Shown piece after piece: positions 9,336-16,821 of a stretch of 62,201 bases of DNA. Under the pieces are notes generated by a model. The model worked only from the letters and a program-made list of their open reading frames with translations, ran no database searches and was not told the DNA's origin. A program made the translations under genes and the position numbers. How positions within the stretch are numbered: the first letter of the stretch is position 1; each line of letters starts with the position of its first letter. Source of the DNA: an uncultured Prevotellaceae bacterium (GTDB taxonomy: Bacteria; Bacteroidota; Bacteroidia; Bacteroidales; Muribaculaceae); assembly GCA_900317835.1 (NCBI GenBank), contig ONIL01000010.1, positions 1-62,201 on the forward strand, in the 5' to 3' direction.

Positions 9336-9944
9336 ATGGACGTAAAACAATCAATGCGCGAAATACTGGAGGCCGAGAGCAAGGCCGTCCTGAACATACC
9401 CGTCACCGATGCCTATGAGCAGGCGGTGACACTCATTGTGGAACAAGTGAAACACGAGGGTGGTAAACTCGTCACCTCGGGAATGGGCAAGTGCGGACAG
9501 ATTGCCGACAACATCGCAACCACTTTCTCCTCGACGGGCATCCCCGCCATCTTCCTCCACCCCAGCGAGGCACAACACGGCGACTTGGGAGTGGTGCAAC
9601 CTCACGACGTGCTGTTGCTGCTCTCCAACTCGGGCCGCACCAACGAGATTTGCGCCCTTGTCAGTCTCGCCCACAACCTGTATCCTCAACTCAAGATTGT
9701 GGTCATCACAGGCAACAAGGACAGTGAACTGGCCCATCTTGCCGACATTTGCTTGTGGACCGGCAACACCAAGGAGGTCTGCCCCCTTGGGCTGACGCCA
9801 ACCACTTCGACAACGGTGATGACTGTCATTGGCGACGTGCTGGTGGTCAACACCATGCGTGCCACGGGATTCACTAAGGAGGATTACGCCCTGCGCCACC
9901 ACGGCGGCTACTTGGGCAGTATCGCCAAGGGCACCAAATATTAA
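9336..9944 (+). CDS. kdsD: Arabinose-5-phosphate isomerase-like SIS protein without CBS domains
   Basis: A 202-aa single-domain sugar isomerase of the KdsD/KpsF type, which converts ribulose 5-phosphate to arabinose 5-phosphate for Kdo synthesis. The SIS signatures are present: VTSGMGKCGQIADNIATTFSSTG, an FLHPSEAQHGDLG block, LLLSNSGRTNEI and the PTTSTT loop (about residues 152-157). The E. coli enzyme carries two extra CBS domains; this one ends at the HHGGYLG segment, a short form known from Bacteroides. It lies 34 bp upstream of a PfkB-fold gene. Reaction is inferred from family. Confidence 0.88.
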   Translation: MDVKQSMREILEAESKAVLNIPVTDAYEQAVTLIVEQVKHEGGKLVTSGMGKCGQIADNIATTFSSTGIPAIFLHPSEAQHGDLGVVQPHDVLLLLSNSGRTNEICALVSLAHNLYPQLKIVVITGNKDSELAHLADICLWTGNTKEVCPLGLTPTTSTTVMTVIGDVLVVNTMRATGFTKEDYALRHHGGYLGSIAKGTKY

Positions 9945-9978
9945 TCCACCCAGACAAGAAATTCAAGTCCATCCAGTC

Positions 9979-10917
9979 ATGAGAAAAATAATCACTATCG
10001 GCGAATCGGTTCTCGACACCGTCTATAACGGCAACAAGCCCGTCAGGGCCTTCATGGGTGGCCGCATCGCCAATGCAGCCGCCATTCTGGGCACCATGGG
10101 GCTGCCCGTGAGCATGGTGAGTGAGTGCTGCAACGACCGTGTGGGCGATATCATTATTGACTATCTCACTAGTCACAACGTCAATGTCAAGTCAATTGAC
10201 CGTTACACCGAAGGCTCCACTCCCCTATCTGCCATTTTCACCAATGAGACGGGCAAAGACACCATCGTCAATTACGGGGTTTATCCACATGAGCGCTTTG
10301 ACGTCGTGTGGCCGCGCATCGACGAGGACGACATCCTGTTGTTCGGCTCCTTGTATGCCATTACCGAGCCTCAACGCACCGCCCTGTTCGAGTTGGTCAA
10401 CTATGCCGTCGAGCGCAAGGCCATCATCATCTACTTGCCTGGTTTCCAACATGGCATCAACTTCCACATCGCCCACGTCATGCCTGCCATCCTCGAGAAC
10501 CTCGAGGTCAGCGACCTCGTGATTGCCCACGAGCGTGACCTGCGCGACGTCTATCCTGGCGAGACCGCCCAGCAGGCCTACTGCGACCACGTCGAGTTCT
10601 ACTGCGACAACTATCTGCACATCCATCCCGACCTGTCGGTGACCCGCTTCGACAAGGGAGGGAAAGCCCTGCCCCACCCCGCCATCGGAGCACCCACACG
10701 CCACATGCTAGGCTGGCAGGCCGGCTTCACCGCTGGCGTGATACACGGGATGCTAAAGAACGGTGTTACCCGTGCCAACGTTCACCAGTTGCCGCGTGCC
10801 ACTTGGGTGGACATCGTCACCGGTGCTCAGGCCATCGCCTCGTGCTGCGCAAACACCGACAATTGCATGGACTCATCCTTGGCTGTCCGCTTTGCTAACG
10901 AAATCACCAACAATTAA
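9979..10917 (+). CDS. PfkB-fold carbohydrate kinase homologue lacking the GAGD catalytic motif
   Basis: A 312-aa ribokinase-fold protein. I place the start at ATG 9979 (MRKIITIGESVLDTVY), which matches family N-termini; the frame is open further upstream but overlaps kdsD. The N-terminal sugar-site block is present though altered (FMGGRIANAAAILGTMGLPV), as are GNDRVG-like CCNDRVGDII and the central strands. The second PfkB signature, normally GAGD before a Phe-x-x-Gly helix, reads LGWQAGFTAGVIHGML, so GAGD becomes GWQA and the catalytic Asp is lost. Downstream helices are intact and there is no frameshift. It could be a pseudokinase partner of the neighbouring isomerase or a divergent enzyme. 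Confidence 0.82.
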   Translation: MRKIITIGESVLDTVYNGNKPVRAFMGGRIANAAAILGTMGLPVSMVSECCNDRVGDIIIDYLTSHNVNVKSIDRYTEGSTPLSAIFTNETGKDTIVNYGVYPHERFDVVWPRIDEDDILLFGSLYAITEPQRTALFELVNYAVERKAIIIYLPGFQHGINFHIAHVMPAILENLEVSDLVIAHERDLRDVYPGETAQQAYCDHVEFYCDNYLHIHPDLSVTRFDKGGKALPHPAIGAPTRHMLGWQAGFTAGVIHGMLKNGVTRANVHQLPRATWVDIVTGAQAIASCCANTDNCMDSSLAVRFANEITNN

Positions 10918-10934
10918 TAACCGCTAACCCGTCA

Positions 10935-12716
10935 ATGAACGCACTGCCCATCACCGTTGCGATGCCGCGCCTCAACAACGACATGACCATTGCACGCGCG
11001 CAAATGGCTGTCGCTGGAGCCATGCCTTCGAGCAAGGGCCTGGATGATGCTATCGTCACCGAGATGAAGATGTGCTACATCGAGTACCTCATCACCAACA
11101 AGCGGGATCTCGAAGCCGAGCAGGTCATCGAGGAGTTCATCTATGACGACGAGCGCATGCAACAGTTGCCGCAACTCCACGCGGCATGGTTGTGGCTGGT
11201 GCGTATGGCCTTACTGATCGACGGCGGGAATCCTTCGCTGTCGTTGGGGGCGGCCGAAAACACGCTGCTTGTCTTGTCGAACCATGTGGGCAAAAAATCC
11301 GAAGATTTTAACGCTATCGTTGCTGCCCTGCTATTTAATCTGGCACTCGCACATCATGGCATGGGCGACAACAGCCGCGCCGCCAAGGAACTAACCAAGG
11401 CCCAACAACTGCTGGAACGACTCACCAAGCGCAACGAGGTGCGCTTCTCGGCCATGTTGCTCATGGCGGTTGAAGCATCCACCGAGGTCATCAAGTCCAA
11501 GACCAAGCAGATGAACGTCCTTGCCCATTACCAAAGCGCCAGTGAACTATATATGAGTCAACTCAACAGTGGTGACGCCAACGCCACGCGCACGGCCATG
11601 TCCAACCTGGTCGAGACGCTGGGCAAGGAGGGCGACATCATGCTCGAGATGGGCAATGGCCGCAATGCCGTCAAGTATTACACCAAGGCCCTGCGCTATC
11701 AGAAAAAACTGGGCGAACGAATGGGCGAACGAGACCTGCTCCTCTCCATCGGCCTGGCCAAGGCGCTCATGCGCCTCATCAACCGCCGTGCCGCCGCCGA
11801 GCAACTGCTGCGGTCCCTGTTGCCGCTAGCACAACGCCTGGACGCCACTGCCGAAATTACCGAGATTCAAGACCTACTCAATAACAAGAACAAAAACGTG
11901 AACATCATGACACTGCTTAAGAGTATTTTCACTGCGGCCCTCATCCTTGTGGGCACACTGGGCATGCAGGCGCAGCTCATCGTCGGACACCGCGGCTCAC
12001 AATGGGGCGTCGAGAACACCCGTGCCGCTTTTATCAACGGAGCAAATGCAGGGGCATGGGGCCTCGAGTGCGACATCCGCGTCACTGCCGACGGCACCTT
12101 CGTCGTCAGCCACGACGACAACTACAAGCGCTTGGGTGGACCCGAGACCAAGATTGCCGACATGTCGACCGAGGCTGTTCTCTCGACCCGTCTCACCAGC
12201 AAGCGACACGGCATCACCTATGCCGGCACACCATGTACCCTGGGCGAATTCCTCGACATCTGCAACGAGTATAATGTAGTGCCTGTTGTTGAGGTCAAGG
12301 TCTGCACCAGCATCCATAGCAACACCAACGCCGAGAATGAACCCGTCTTTGACGGCATACCAGCCCTGATCAACCTCATTGACCTGAAGGGTTGCAGCGA
12401 CCGCGTGGTCATCATCTCGTTCATGCCTGGCGTGGTTGACTTCATTCACCGTCATTACCCCGACATCACTGTCCAGGTTCTAGCTGGTGACGGCGACGGA
12501 ACCATCGACGAATGGGTGGACTGGTGCATCGAGCGCAAGATGGACCTCGACGTCGTCCACTCGATTGTCACCAAGCAGGCGGTTGACCGCATGCACGCCG
12601 CTGGCCTCAAGGTCAACGTCTGGACGGTCGATAAGATTGAGGACTTTGACCGCGTCAAGGCTGCCGGTGTCGATTACATCACCACCAATGCCCGCTTCCC
12701 TCAAGAACTGAAATAA
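10935..12716 (+). CDS. TPR protein fused in frame to a glycerophosphodiester phosphodiesterase
   Basis: One 593-aa open frame with two distinct parts. Residues 1-320 are helical and TPR-like (for example a LFNLALAHHGMGDNSRAAKE repeat and NGRNAVKYYTKALRYQKKLG). Residues 325-593 are a GDPD-family enzyme: ATG 11907 begins a typical signal peptide (MTLLKSIFTAALILVGTLGMQAQ), followed by the active-site blocks IVGHRGSQWGVENT, GLECDIRVTADGTFVVSHDD and a C-terminal VNVWTVDK. The two halves look like separate genes whose intervening stop was lost, or a second start at 11907 yields free periplasmic GDPD. A TPR gene next to ribH is usual in Bacteroidales, so the GDPD is the newcomer. Confidence 0.8.
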   Translation: MNALPITVAMPRLNNDMTIARAQMAVAGAMPSSKGLDDAIVTEMKMCYIEYLITNKRDLEAEQVIEEFIYDDERMQQLPQLHAAWLWLVRMALLIDGGNPSLSLGAAENTLLVLSNHVGKKSEDFNAIVAALLFNLALAHHGMGDNSRAAKELTKAQQLLERLTKRNEVRFSAMLLMAVEASTEVIKSKTKQMNVLAHYQSASELYMSQLNSGDANATRTAMSNLVETLGKEGDIMLEMGNGRNAVKYYTKALRYQKKLGERMGERDLLLSIGLAKALMRLINRRAAAEQLLRSLLPLAQRLDATAEITEIQDLLNNKNKNVNIMTLLKSIFTAALILVGTLGMQAQLIVGHRGSQWGVENTRAAFINGANAGAWGLECDIRVTADGTFVVSHDDNYKRLGGPETKIADMSTEAVLSTRLTSKRHGITYAGTPCTLGEFLDICNEYNVVPVVEVKVCTSIHSNTNAENEPVFDGIPALINLIDLKGCSDRVVIISFMPGVVDFIHRHYPDITVQVLAGDGDGTIDEWVDWCIERKMDLDVVHSIVTKQAVDRMHAAGLKVNVWTVDKIEDFDRVKAAGVDYITTNARFPQELK

Positions 12717-12734
12717 TCAACGACTCTTTTATTT

Positions 12735-13226
12735 ATGTCATCACAACTCAATAAAGTTCAGGGCGACAACGCCCTGCACGCACTTCCCCACGTCGACGGA
12801 TTGACCGTCGGCATCGTCTGCGCCGAGTGGAACGAGAAAATCACTGGAGCCCTGTTACAGGGGGCACTCGACCTCTTTGCCCGCGAGGGTTACGAGGACG
12901 TCACGGTCGCCCATGTTCCCGGCACTGTCGAACTGACTTTTGCTGCGGCCCAGATGGCACGCACTGGCCGCTATGACGCCATCATCATGATTGGCTGCGT
13001 CATTCGCGGCGGCACTCCACACTTCGACTACGTCTGCGACAACGCCACACAGGGATGCGCTTATCTCAATGCCACACAGGACGTTCCGATTATATTCTGC
13101 GTCCTCACCTGCGACGACGAACAACAGGCGTTGGACCGCGCTGGCGGAACGCTTTGCAACAAGGGGACCGAGGCCGCCGAAGCCGCCGTCAAGATGGCCC
13201 ACTTCGCCCGCCACTTCGCCCACTAA
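12735..13226 (+). CDS. ribH: 6,7-dimethyl-8-ribityllumazine synthase
   Basis: A 163-aa lumazine synthase, which condenses the ribityl-pyrimidine with dihydroxybutanone phosphate in riboflavin synthesis. Family blocks are present: GIVCAEWNEKITGALLQGAL, VPGTVELTFAAAQMA, GCVIRGGTPHFDYVC with the catalytic His, and LDRAGGTLCNKGTEAA. It follows the TPR-GDPD gene by 18 bp and is probably in the same transcript. Its TAA stop overlaps the TAG stop of the convergent symporter gene by two bases. Confidence 0.95.
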   Translation: MSSQLNKVQGDNALHALPHVDGLTVGIVCAEWNEKITGALLQGALDLFAREGYEDVTVAHVPGTVELTFAAAQMARTGRYDAIIMIGCVIRGGTPHFDYVCDNATQGCAYLNATQDVPIIFCVLTCDDEQQALDRAGGTLCNKGTEAAEAAVKMAHFARHFAH

Positions 13227-14590
13227 GCTTTAACGAAATAGGACTTCATCAGCCGCTTGACGCGAGGCGACAGGACGATAATGGTGAACATGGTGCACAG
13301 TGCCATCAAGGCGAAGGCCAGGTCCATGATGCTCACCATGACCTTGAGCGGAATCATCGCGGCAACGACAATCATAGCCAGATAATAGTAATTGTACCAC
13401 TTGACATTGTGTGCGCCAAAGAGATAGTTGGTGCACTTTTGGCCATAGTAACTATAAGAGAACATCGTCGAGAATGCGAAGAAGAACACAATCGCCATCA
13501 GCAACAGGTGGCCGATGCCCGGCAACAGCTGGCCCCAGGCACCCAGGGCAACGTAGAGACCTTTAGGGTCGGTCAAGCCGACGTAGTTGCCCGCAATGAT
13601 GATAGGAATTGACGTCAAAGTGCACACCAGGCCCGAGTCAATGGCTGGGCCAAGCATGGCAATCAGGCCCTCACGGACAGCATCGGTGTTCTTGCTCGCC
13701 CCGTGCATCATCGAGGCGGTACCCACACCTGCCTCGTTGACAAAGGCGGCACGACGGGCACCCGTCAAGGCGACGTAGGCAAACGCGCCAAATCCAGCCC
13801 GCATGTCGAAAGCTCCTTCAAAAATCTGTCCGAAAACTCCAGGAATCTCCCTGAAGTGCAATGCCATGATCACGAGCACCATGATCAGGTAAAGCACGAC
13901 CATCACGGGCACAATGCGTGAGGCAAACAAGGCGATGCGCTTGATACCGCCCAAGATCACGCCTCCCACGATGGCGACCATGATAAGACCCATGATGAAA
14001 CGCAGCGTCAGTGTATTCTCAATGCCCATCGGCGTGGTGAATACCGTCGTTACCGACTCTACCAGCTGGTTAGCCTGCATGAAGCACAACGTGCCCACTA
14101 GGCCGAAGATGGAGAATGCCACGGCCAGCGGCTTCCACTTCTCACCCAGCCCTTTAGTGATGATATACATCGGGCCGCCTTGCACCTCGCCGGCGCTGTC
14201 ACGTCCCTTGTACATGATGGACAATGTGCCTTCAAAGAACTTGGTGCTCATTCCCACCAGGGCGCTCACCCACATCCAGAAGACCGTTCCAGGGCCACCT
14301 ATCGACAGGGCGATAGCCACACCCGCAATGTTACCCATCCCGACTGTCGCGGCAATGGCGCTCAACAGCGCCTGCACCGAGCTGATCTGCCCCGACTGCT
14401 TGCCACTGTCGCTGGCCTGCTTGTCGCGCAGGGCGCGCATGGCCCACGGCAAACGCCTGATGGACACTGCTCCTGAATACAGGAACAGGAACAAGCCACC
14501 TCCAATCAGCAGAAAAAACTCAGGATAGCCACAAACCGCATCACTGGCCTCCACTATCCAATCACCCAAAGCATTGAGTATGTCTTCCAT
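13223..14590 (-). CDS. Sodium:alanine/glycine symporter (AGCS family)
   Basis: A 455-aa inner-membrane carrier of the AGCS (AlsT/DagA) family that imports alanine or glycine with Na+. Diagnostic blocks are present: QALLSAIAATVGMGNIAGVA, GGPGTVFWMWVSALVGMSTK, GGPMYII and GFGAFAYVALTGARRAAFVN followed by NEAGVGTASM. About ten to eleven hydrophobic segments are visible. The C-terminus overlaps ribH by four bases on the opposite strand. Promoter -7 box TATCTTTG lies at 14628-14621. Confidence 0.93.
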   Translation of the reverse strand: MEDILNALGDWIVEASDAVCGYPEFFLLIGGGLFLFLYSGAVSIRRLPWAMRALRDKQASDSGKQSGQISSVQALLSAIAATVGMGNIAGVAIALSIGGPGTVFWMWVSALVGMSTKFFEGTLSIMYKGRDSAGEVQGGPMYIITKGLGEKWKPLAVAFSIFGLVGTLCFMQANQLVESVTTVFTTPMGIENTLTLRFIMGLIMVAIVGGVILGGIKRIALFASRIVPVMVVLYLIMVLVIMALHFREIPGVFGQIFEGAFDMRAGFGAFAYVALTGARRAAFVNEAGVGTASMMHGASKNTDAVREGLIAMLGPAIDSGLVCTLTSIPIIIAGNYVGLTDPKGLYVALGAWGQLLPGIGHLLLMAIVFFFAFSTMFSYSYYGQKCTNYLFGAHNVKWYNYYYLAMIVVAAMIPLKVMVSIMDLAFALMALCTMFTIIVLSPRVKRLMKSYFVKA

Positions 14591-14620
14591 AAACTATAGA
14601 TATAATGTTAATGATTGGGG

Positions 14621-14628
14621 CAAAGATA
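14621..14628 (-). promoter_or_regulatory. -7 box for the AGCS symporter gene
   Basis: TATCTTTG on the minus strand, about 30 nt upstream of the ATG. No convincing -33 element is seen. Confidence 0.55.
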
Positions 14629-14665
14629 AAGCATTTTTCCCGAACGGCAGCCACCTCGTCACATT

Positions 14666-14699
14666 AAAAACCAAAAACGAGGCTGCTCACGCAGTCTCG
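14666..14699 (-). terminator. Rho-independent terminator of the tRNA-Asn operon
   Basis: On the minus strand, CGAGACTGC (14699-14691), loop GTGA, GCAGCCTCG (14686-14678), then TTTTTGGTTTTT. One wobble pair. It lies just downstream of the second tRNA in transcription order. Confidence 0.85.
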
Positions 14700-14705
14700 C
14701 CTTTG

Positions 14706-14778
14706 GCGCTTCTTCTTGGACTTGAACCAAGGACCCCCTGATTAACAGTCAGATGCTCTAACCAACTGAGCTAAAGAA
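14706..14778 (-). tRNA. tRNA-Asn (GTT), copy 1
   Basis: A 73-nt minus-strand cloverleaf: acceptor GCTTCTT/AAGAAGC, D-arm AGCTCAGTTGGTTAGAGC, anticodon stem TCTGA/TCAGG around loop CTGTTAA (anticodon GTT), and T-arm with GGTTCAAGTCC. The discriminator is the following G at 14705. CCA happens to follow it in the genome (14704-14702). It is identical to the copy at 14824-14896. Confidence 0.96.
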
Positions 14779-14823
14779 GCAATCTTTCCTCTCTTGTATT
14801 ATCTTTATCTATTATGTTGTTGC

Positions 14824-14896
14824 GCTTCTTCTTGGACTTGAACCAAGGACCCCCTGATTAACAGTCAGATGCTCTAACCAACTGAGCTAAAGAAGC
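14824..14896 (-). tRNA. tRNA-Asn (GTT), copy 2
   Basis: Identical over all 73 nt to the other copy and transcribed first, from the promoter at 14940-14970. CCA is not encoded here. The spacer between the two copies is about 45 bp. Confidence 0.96.
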
Positions 14897-14903
14897 AATC
14901 CTT

Positions 14904-14940
14904 GCACCTTTTCGGCAACCCCTGCCGAAAAATGCGGTGC
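14904..14940 (-). other. Leader hairpin upstream of the tRNA-Asn pair
   Basis: TTTTCGGCA (14909-14917) pairs perfectly with TGCCGAAAA (14923-14931) around a five-base loop, extended by GCACC (14904-14908) against GGTGC (14936-14940) with a small bulge. It lies between the -7 box and the first tRNA, at the very 5' end of the primary transcript. It may be a processing or stability element. Confidence 0.6.
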
Positions 14941-14970
14941 AAAGATAGTGCCAATAATTGAACTGTGCAA
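14940..14970 (-). promoter_or_regulatory. Promoter of the tRNA-Asn operon
   Basis: Minus-strand -7 box TATCTTTG (14947-14940) with TTG at 14970-14968, spacing 20 bp. Confidence 0.7.
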
Positions 14971-15084
14971 TAAAAAAAAGAAAAAACTTGTTTTTTTTCG
15001 TCCTTTCATGGTTTTTTTAACCGTCAAATCGGGTGAAATTCGGGGATTAGTAGTATTTTCGCAGCCACAAATACATTATAAATA

Positions 15085-16812
15085 ATGAAAAAGACGCTGA
15101 AATATATCGTTTGGGGATGCCTGGCACTGTGTATCGCCGCCCCTGTGGCCCTTGCCGATGACGACAAGGCGGTAAACGATGACGCTGCCGTGGCCCGCAG
15201 CCTGGACATTTTCAATTCCCTCTATAAGGAGTTGAACACCTTCTATGTCGATACGATCAATGCCCAGAAGTCTATCGAGAACGCCATCAACGCGATGCTC
15301 GAGGATATTGACCCCTACACCGAGTATATCCCCGCCAAGGAGACCGACGACTTCCTGACGCTGAGCACTGGCGAGTATGGTGGCATCGGCAGCTACCTGA
15401 TGGAGCGCACCGAGGATGGCAAGAAGGGCGTCTACATCAGTGGTCCCTATGAGAACAGTCCCGCAGCCCGTGCCGGTTTGCGCACGGGCGACCGCATTAT
15501 TATGATCGACGGCGACAGTACTGCCGGATGGGCCAGCGACCAAGTGAGCAAGCGGCTCAAGGGCCAGGCCAACACCCACCTGACGGTAACGGTTGTGCGC
15601 CCCTACGACGAGGACAGCATCAAGACCTTCTCGTTTAATCGCGAGACCATCAGTGTCAATCCTGTGCCCTACTACGGTGTCACACGCGGCAACATCGGCT
15701 ACATCGACTTGACGACATTCAACGAGAAGTCGGCCCAGCAGGTGCGCGACGCACTCATTGAACTCAAGAAGGATACACGGGTCGAGAATATCGTGCTCGA
15801 CCTGCGCGGCAACGGCGGCGGTATTGTCGAGGCCGCTATTCAGATTGTAGGCAGCTTCGTTCCCAAGGGCACCCAGGTGCTCGTCATGCGAGGCCGAGAC
15901 AAGTCCAGTGAACGCACCTACAAGACCACCGTCGAACCCATCGACACCGAGATTCCTCTAGTCGTGCTCATCGACGGTGGATCGGCCAGCGCGAGCGAAA
16001 TCACCGCTGGTGCTTTGCAGGATCTGGACCGCGCAGTTATCGTCGGCACGAGATCCTACGGCAAGGGTTTGGTGCAAGCCACCCGCAACCTGCCCTATGA
16101 TGGCATACTCAAGGTCACCATTGCCAAATACTACATTCCCAGCGGACGTCTTATCCAAGAGGTGGACTACGGCAACCGCAATGCCGACGGCACCTTCAAG
16201 AAGACGACAACCGACAGCACCGCCCGCGTCTTCCACACTGCCCATGGCCGTGAGGTGCTCGAGGGTGGCGGCATCATGCCCGACCTCAAGGTAGAACCGC
16301 GCGAGCTGAAGCGCATCGTCTATAACATCATGCGTGACCATTGGGACTTTGACTTCGCCACACGCTACGTTGCCCAGCACAGGGACGAAATCGCCAACCC
16401 TGCCGACTTTGAGGTGACTGACAGCATCTTCAACGAGTTCAAAGCGTTCATCAATGCCGACAAATTCGAGTATGACAAGGTGTGCGAGCAACAGCTGGCG
16501 GCATTGCGCAAAACGGCCACGACCGAGGGCTACATGAATGACTCCACCGCTGCACAATTCGACCGGCTCGAAGCCCTGCTCAAGCATGACCTCGACCATG
16601 ATCTGGACCTGCACCGCCGCGACATCTCCTACCTGCTCAGCCAGGAAATCATGGACCGCCTCTACTACACCCGAGGCCAGGTCGAGAACTCCCTCAAGGA
16701 CGACGAATACCTCGACACCGCCAAGCAAATGTTTGACAAGGCAGGCGAATACTCACGCATCCTCAACCTCACCGCCAAGAAAAACAAGTCCAAAAAAAGC
16801 TCGAAGAAATAG
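15085..16812 (+). CDS. ctpA: S41 family C-terminal processing peptidase
   Basis: A 575-aa periplasmic serine protease of the CtpA/Prc family. It has a signal peptide (to about residue 24), an N-terminal helical part, a PDZ domain (about 95-185, with SPAARAGLRTGDRIIMIDG) and the S41 core: LDLRGNGGG, catalytic Ser302 in GGSASASE and Lys327 in SYGKG, the usual 25 residues apart. The C-terminal 200 residues are helical and end in a Lys/Ser-rich tail. Expected to trim or degrade envelope proteins. It is nine bases upstream of mfd and may be co-transcribed. Confidence 0.94.
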   Translation: MKKTLKYIVWGCLALCIAAPVALADDDKAVNDDAAVARSLDIFNSLYKELNTFYVDTINAQKSIENAINAMLEDIDPYTEYIPAKETDDFLTLSTGEYGGIGSYLMERTEDGKKGVYISGPYENSPAARAGLRTGDRIIMIDGDSTAGWASDQVSKRLKGQANTHLTVTVVRPYDEDSIKTFSFNRETISVNPVPYYGVTRGNIGYIDLTTFNEKSAQQVRDALIELKKDTRVENIVLDLRGNGGGIVEAAIQIVGSFVPKGTQVLVMRGRDKSSERTYKTTVEPIDTEIPLVVLIDGGSASASEITAGALQDLDRAVIVGTRSYGKGLVQATRNLPYDGILKVTIAKYYIPSGRLIQEVDYGNRNADGTFKKTTTDSTARVFHTAHGREVLEGGGIMPDLKVEPRELKRIVYNIMRDHWDFDFATRYVAQHRDEIANPADFEVTDSIFNEFKAFINADKFEYDKVCEQQLAALRKTATTEGYMNDSTAAQFDRLEALLKHDLDHDLDLHRRDISYLLSQEIMDRLYYTRGQVENSLKDDEYLDTAKQMFDKAGEYSRILNLTAKKNKSKKSSKK

Positions 16813-16821
16813 CGACGGCTG

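Noticed and set aside
13215-13230. Overlap of ribH and the symporter gene as a sign of a wrong gene end
   Set aside because: Both C-termini are natural for their families, and overlapping stop codons are common in convergent bacterial genes.
14702-14704. Encoded CCA end on tRNA-Asn copy 1
   Set aside because: The identical second copy has no CCA, so this is probably chance; the ends are called without it.
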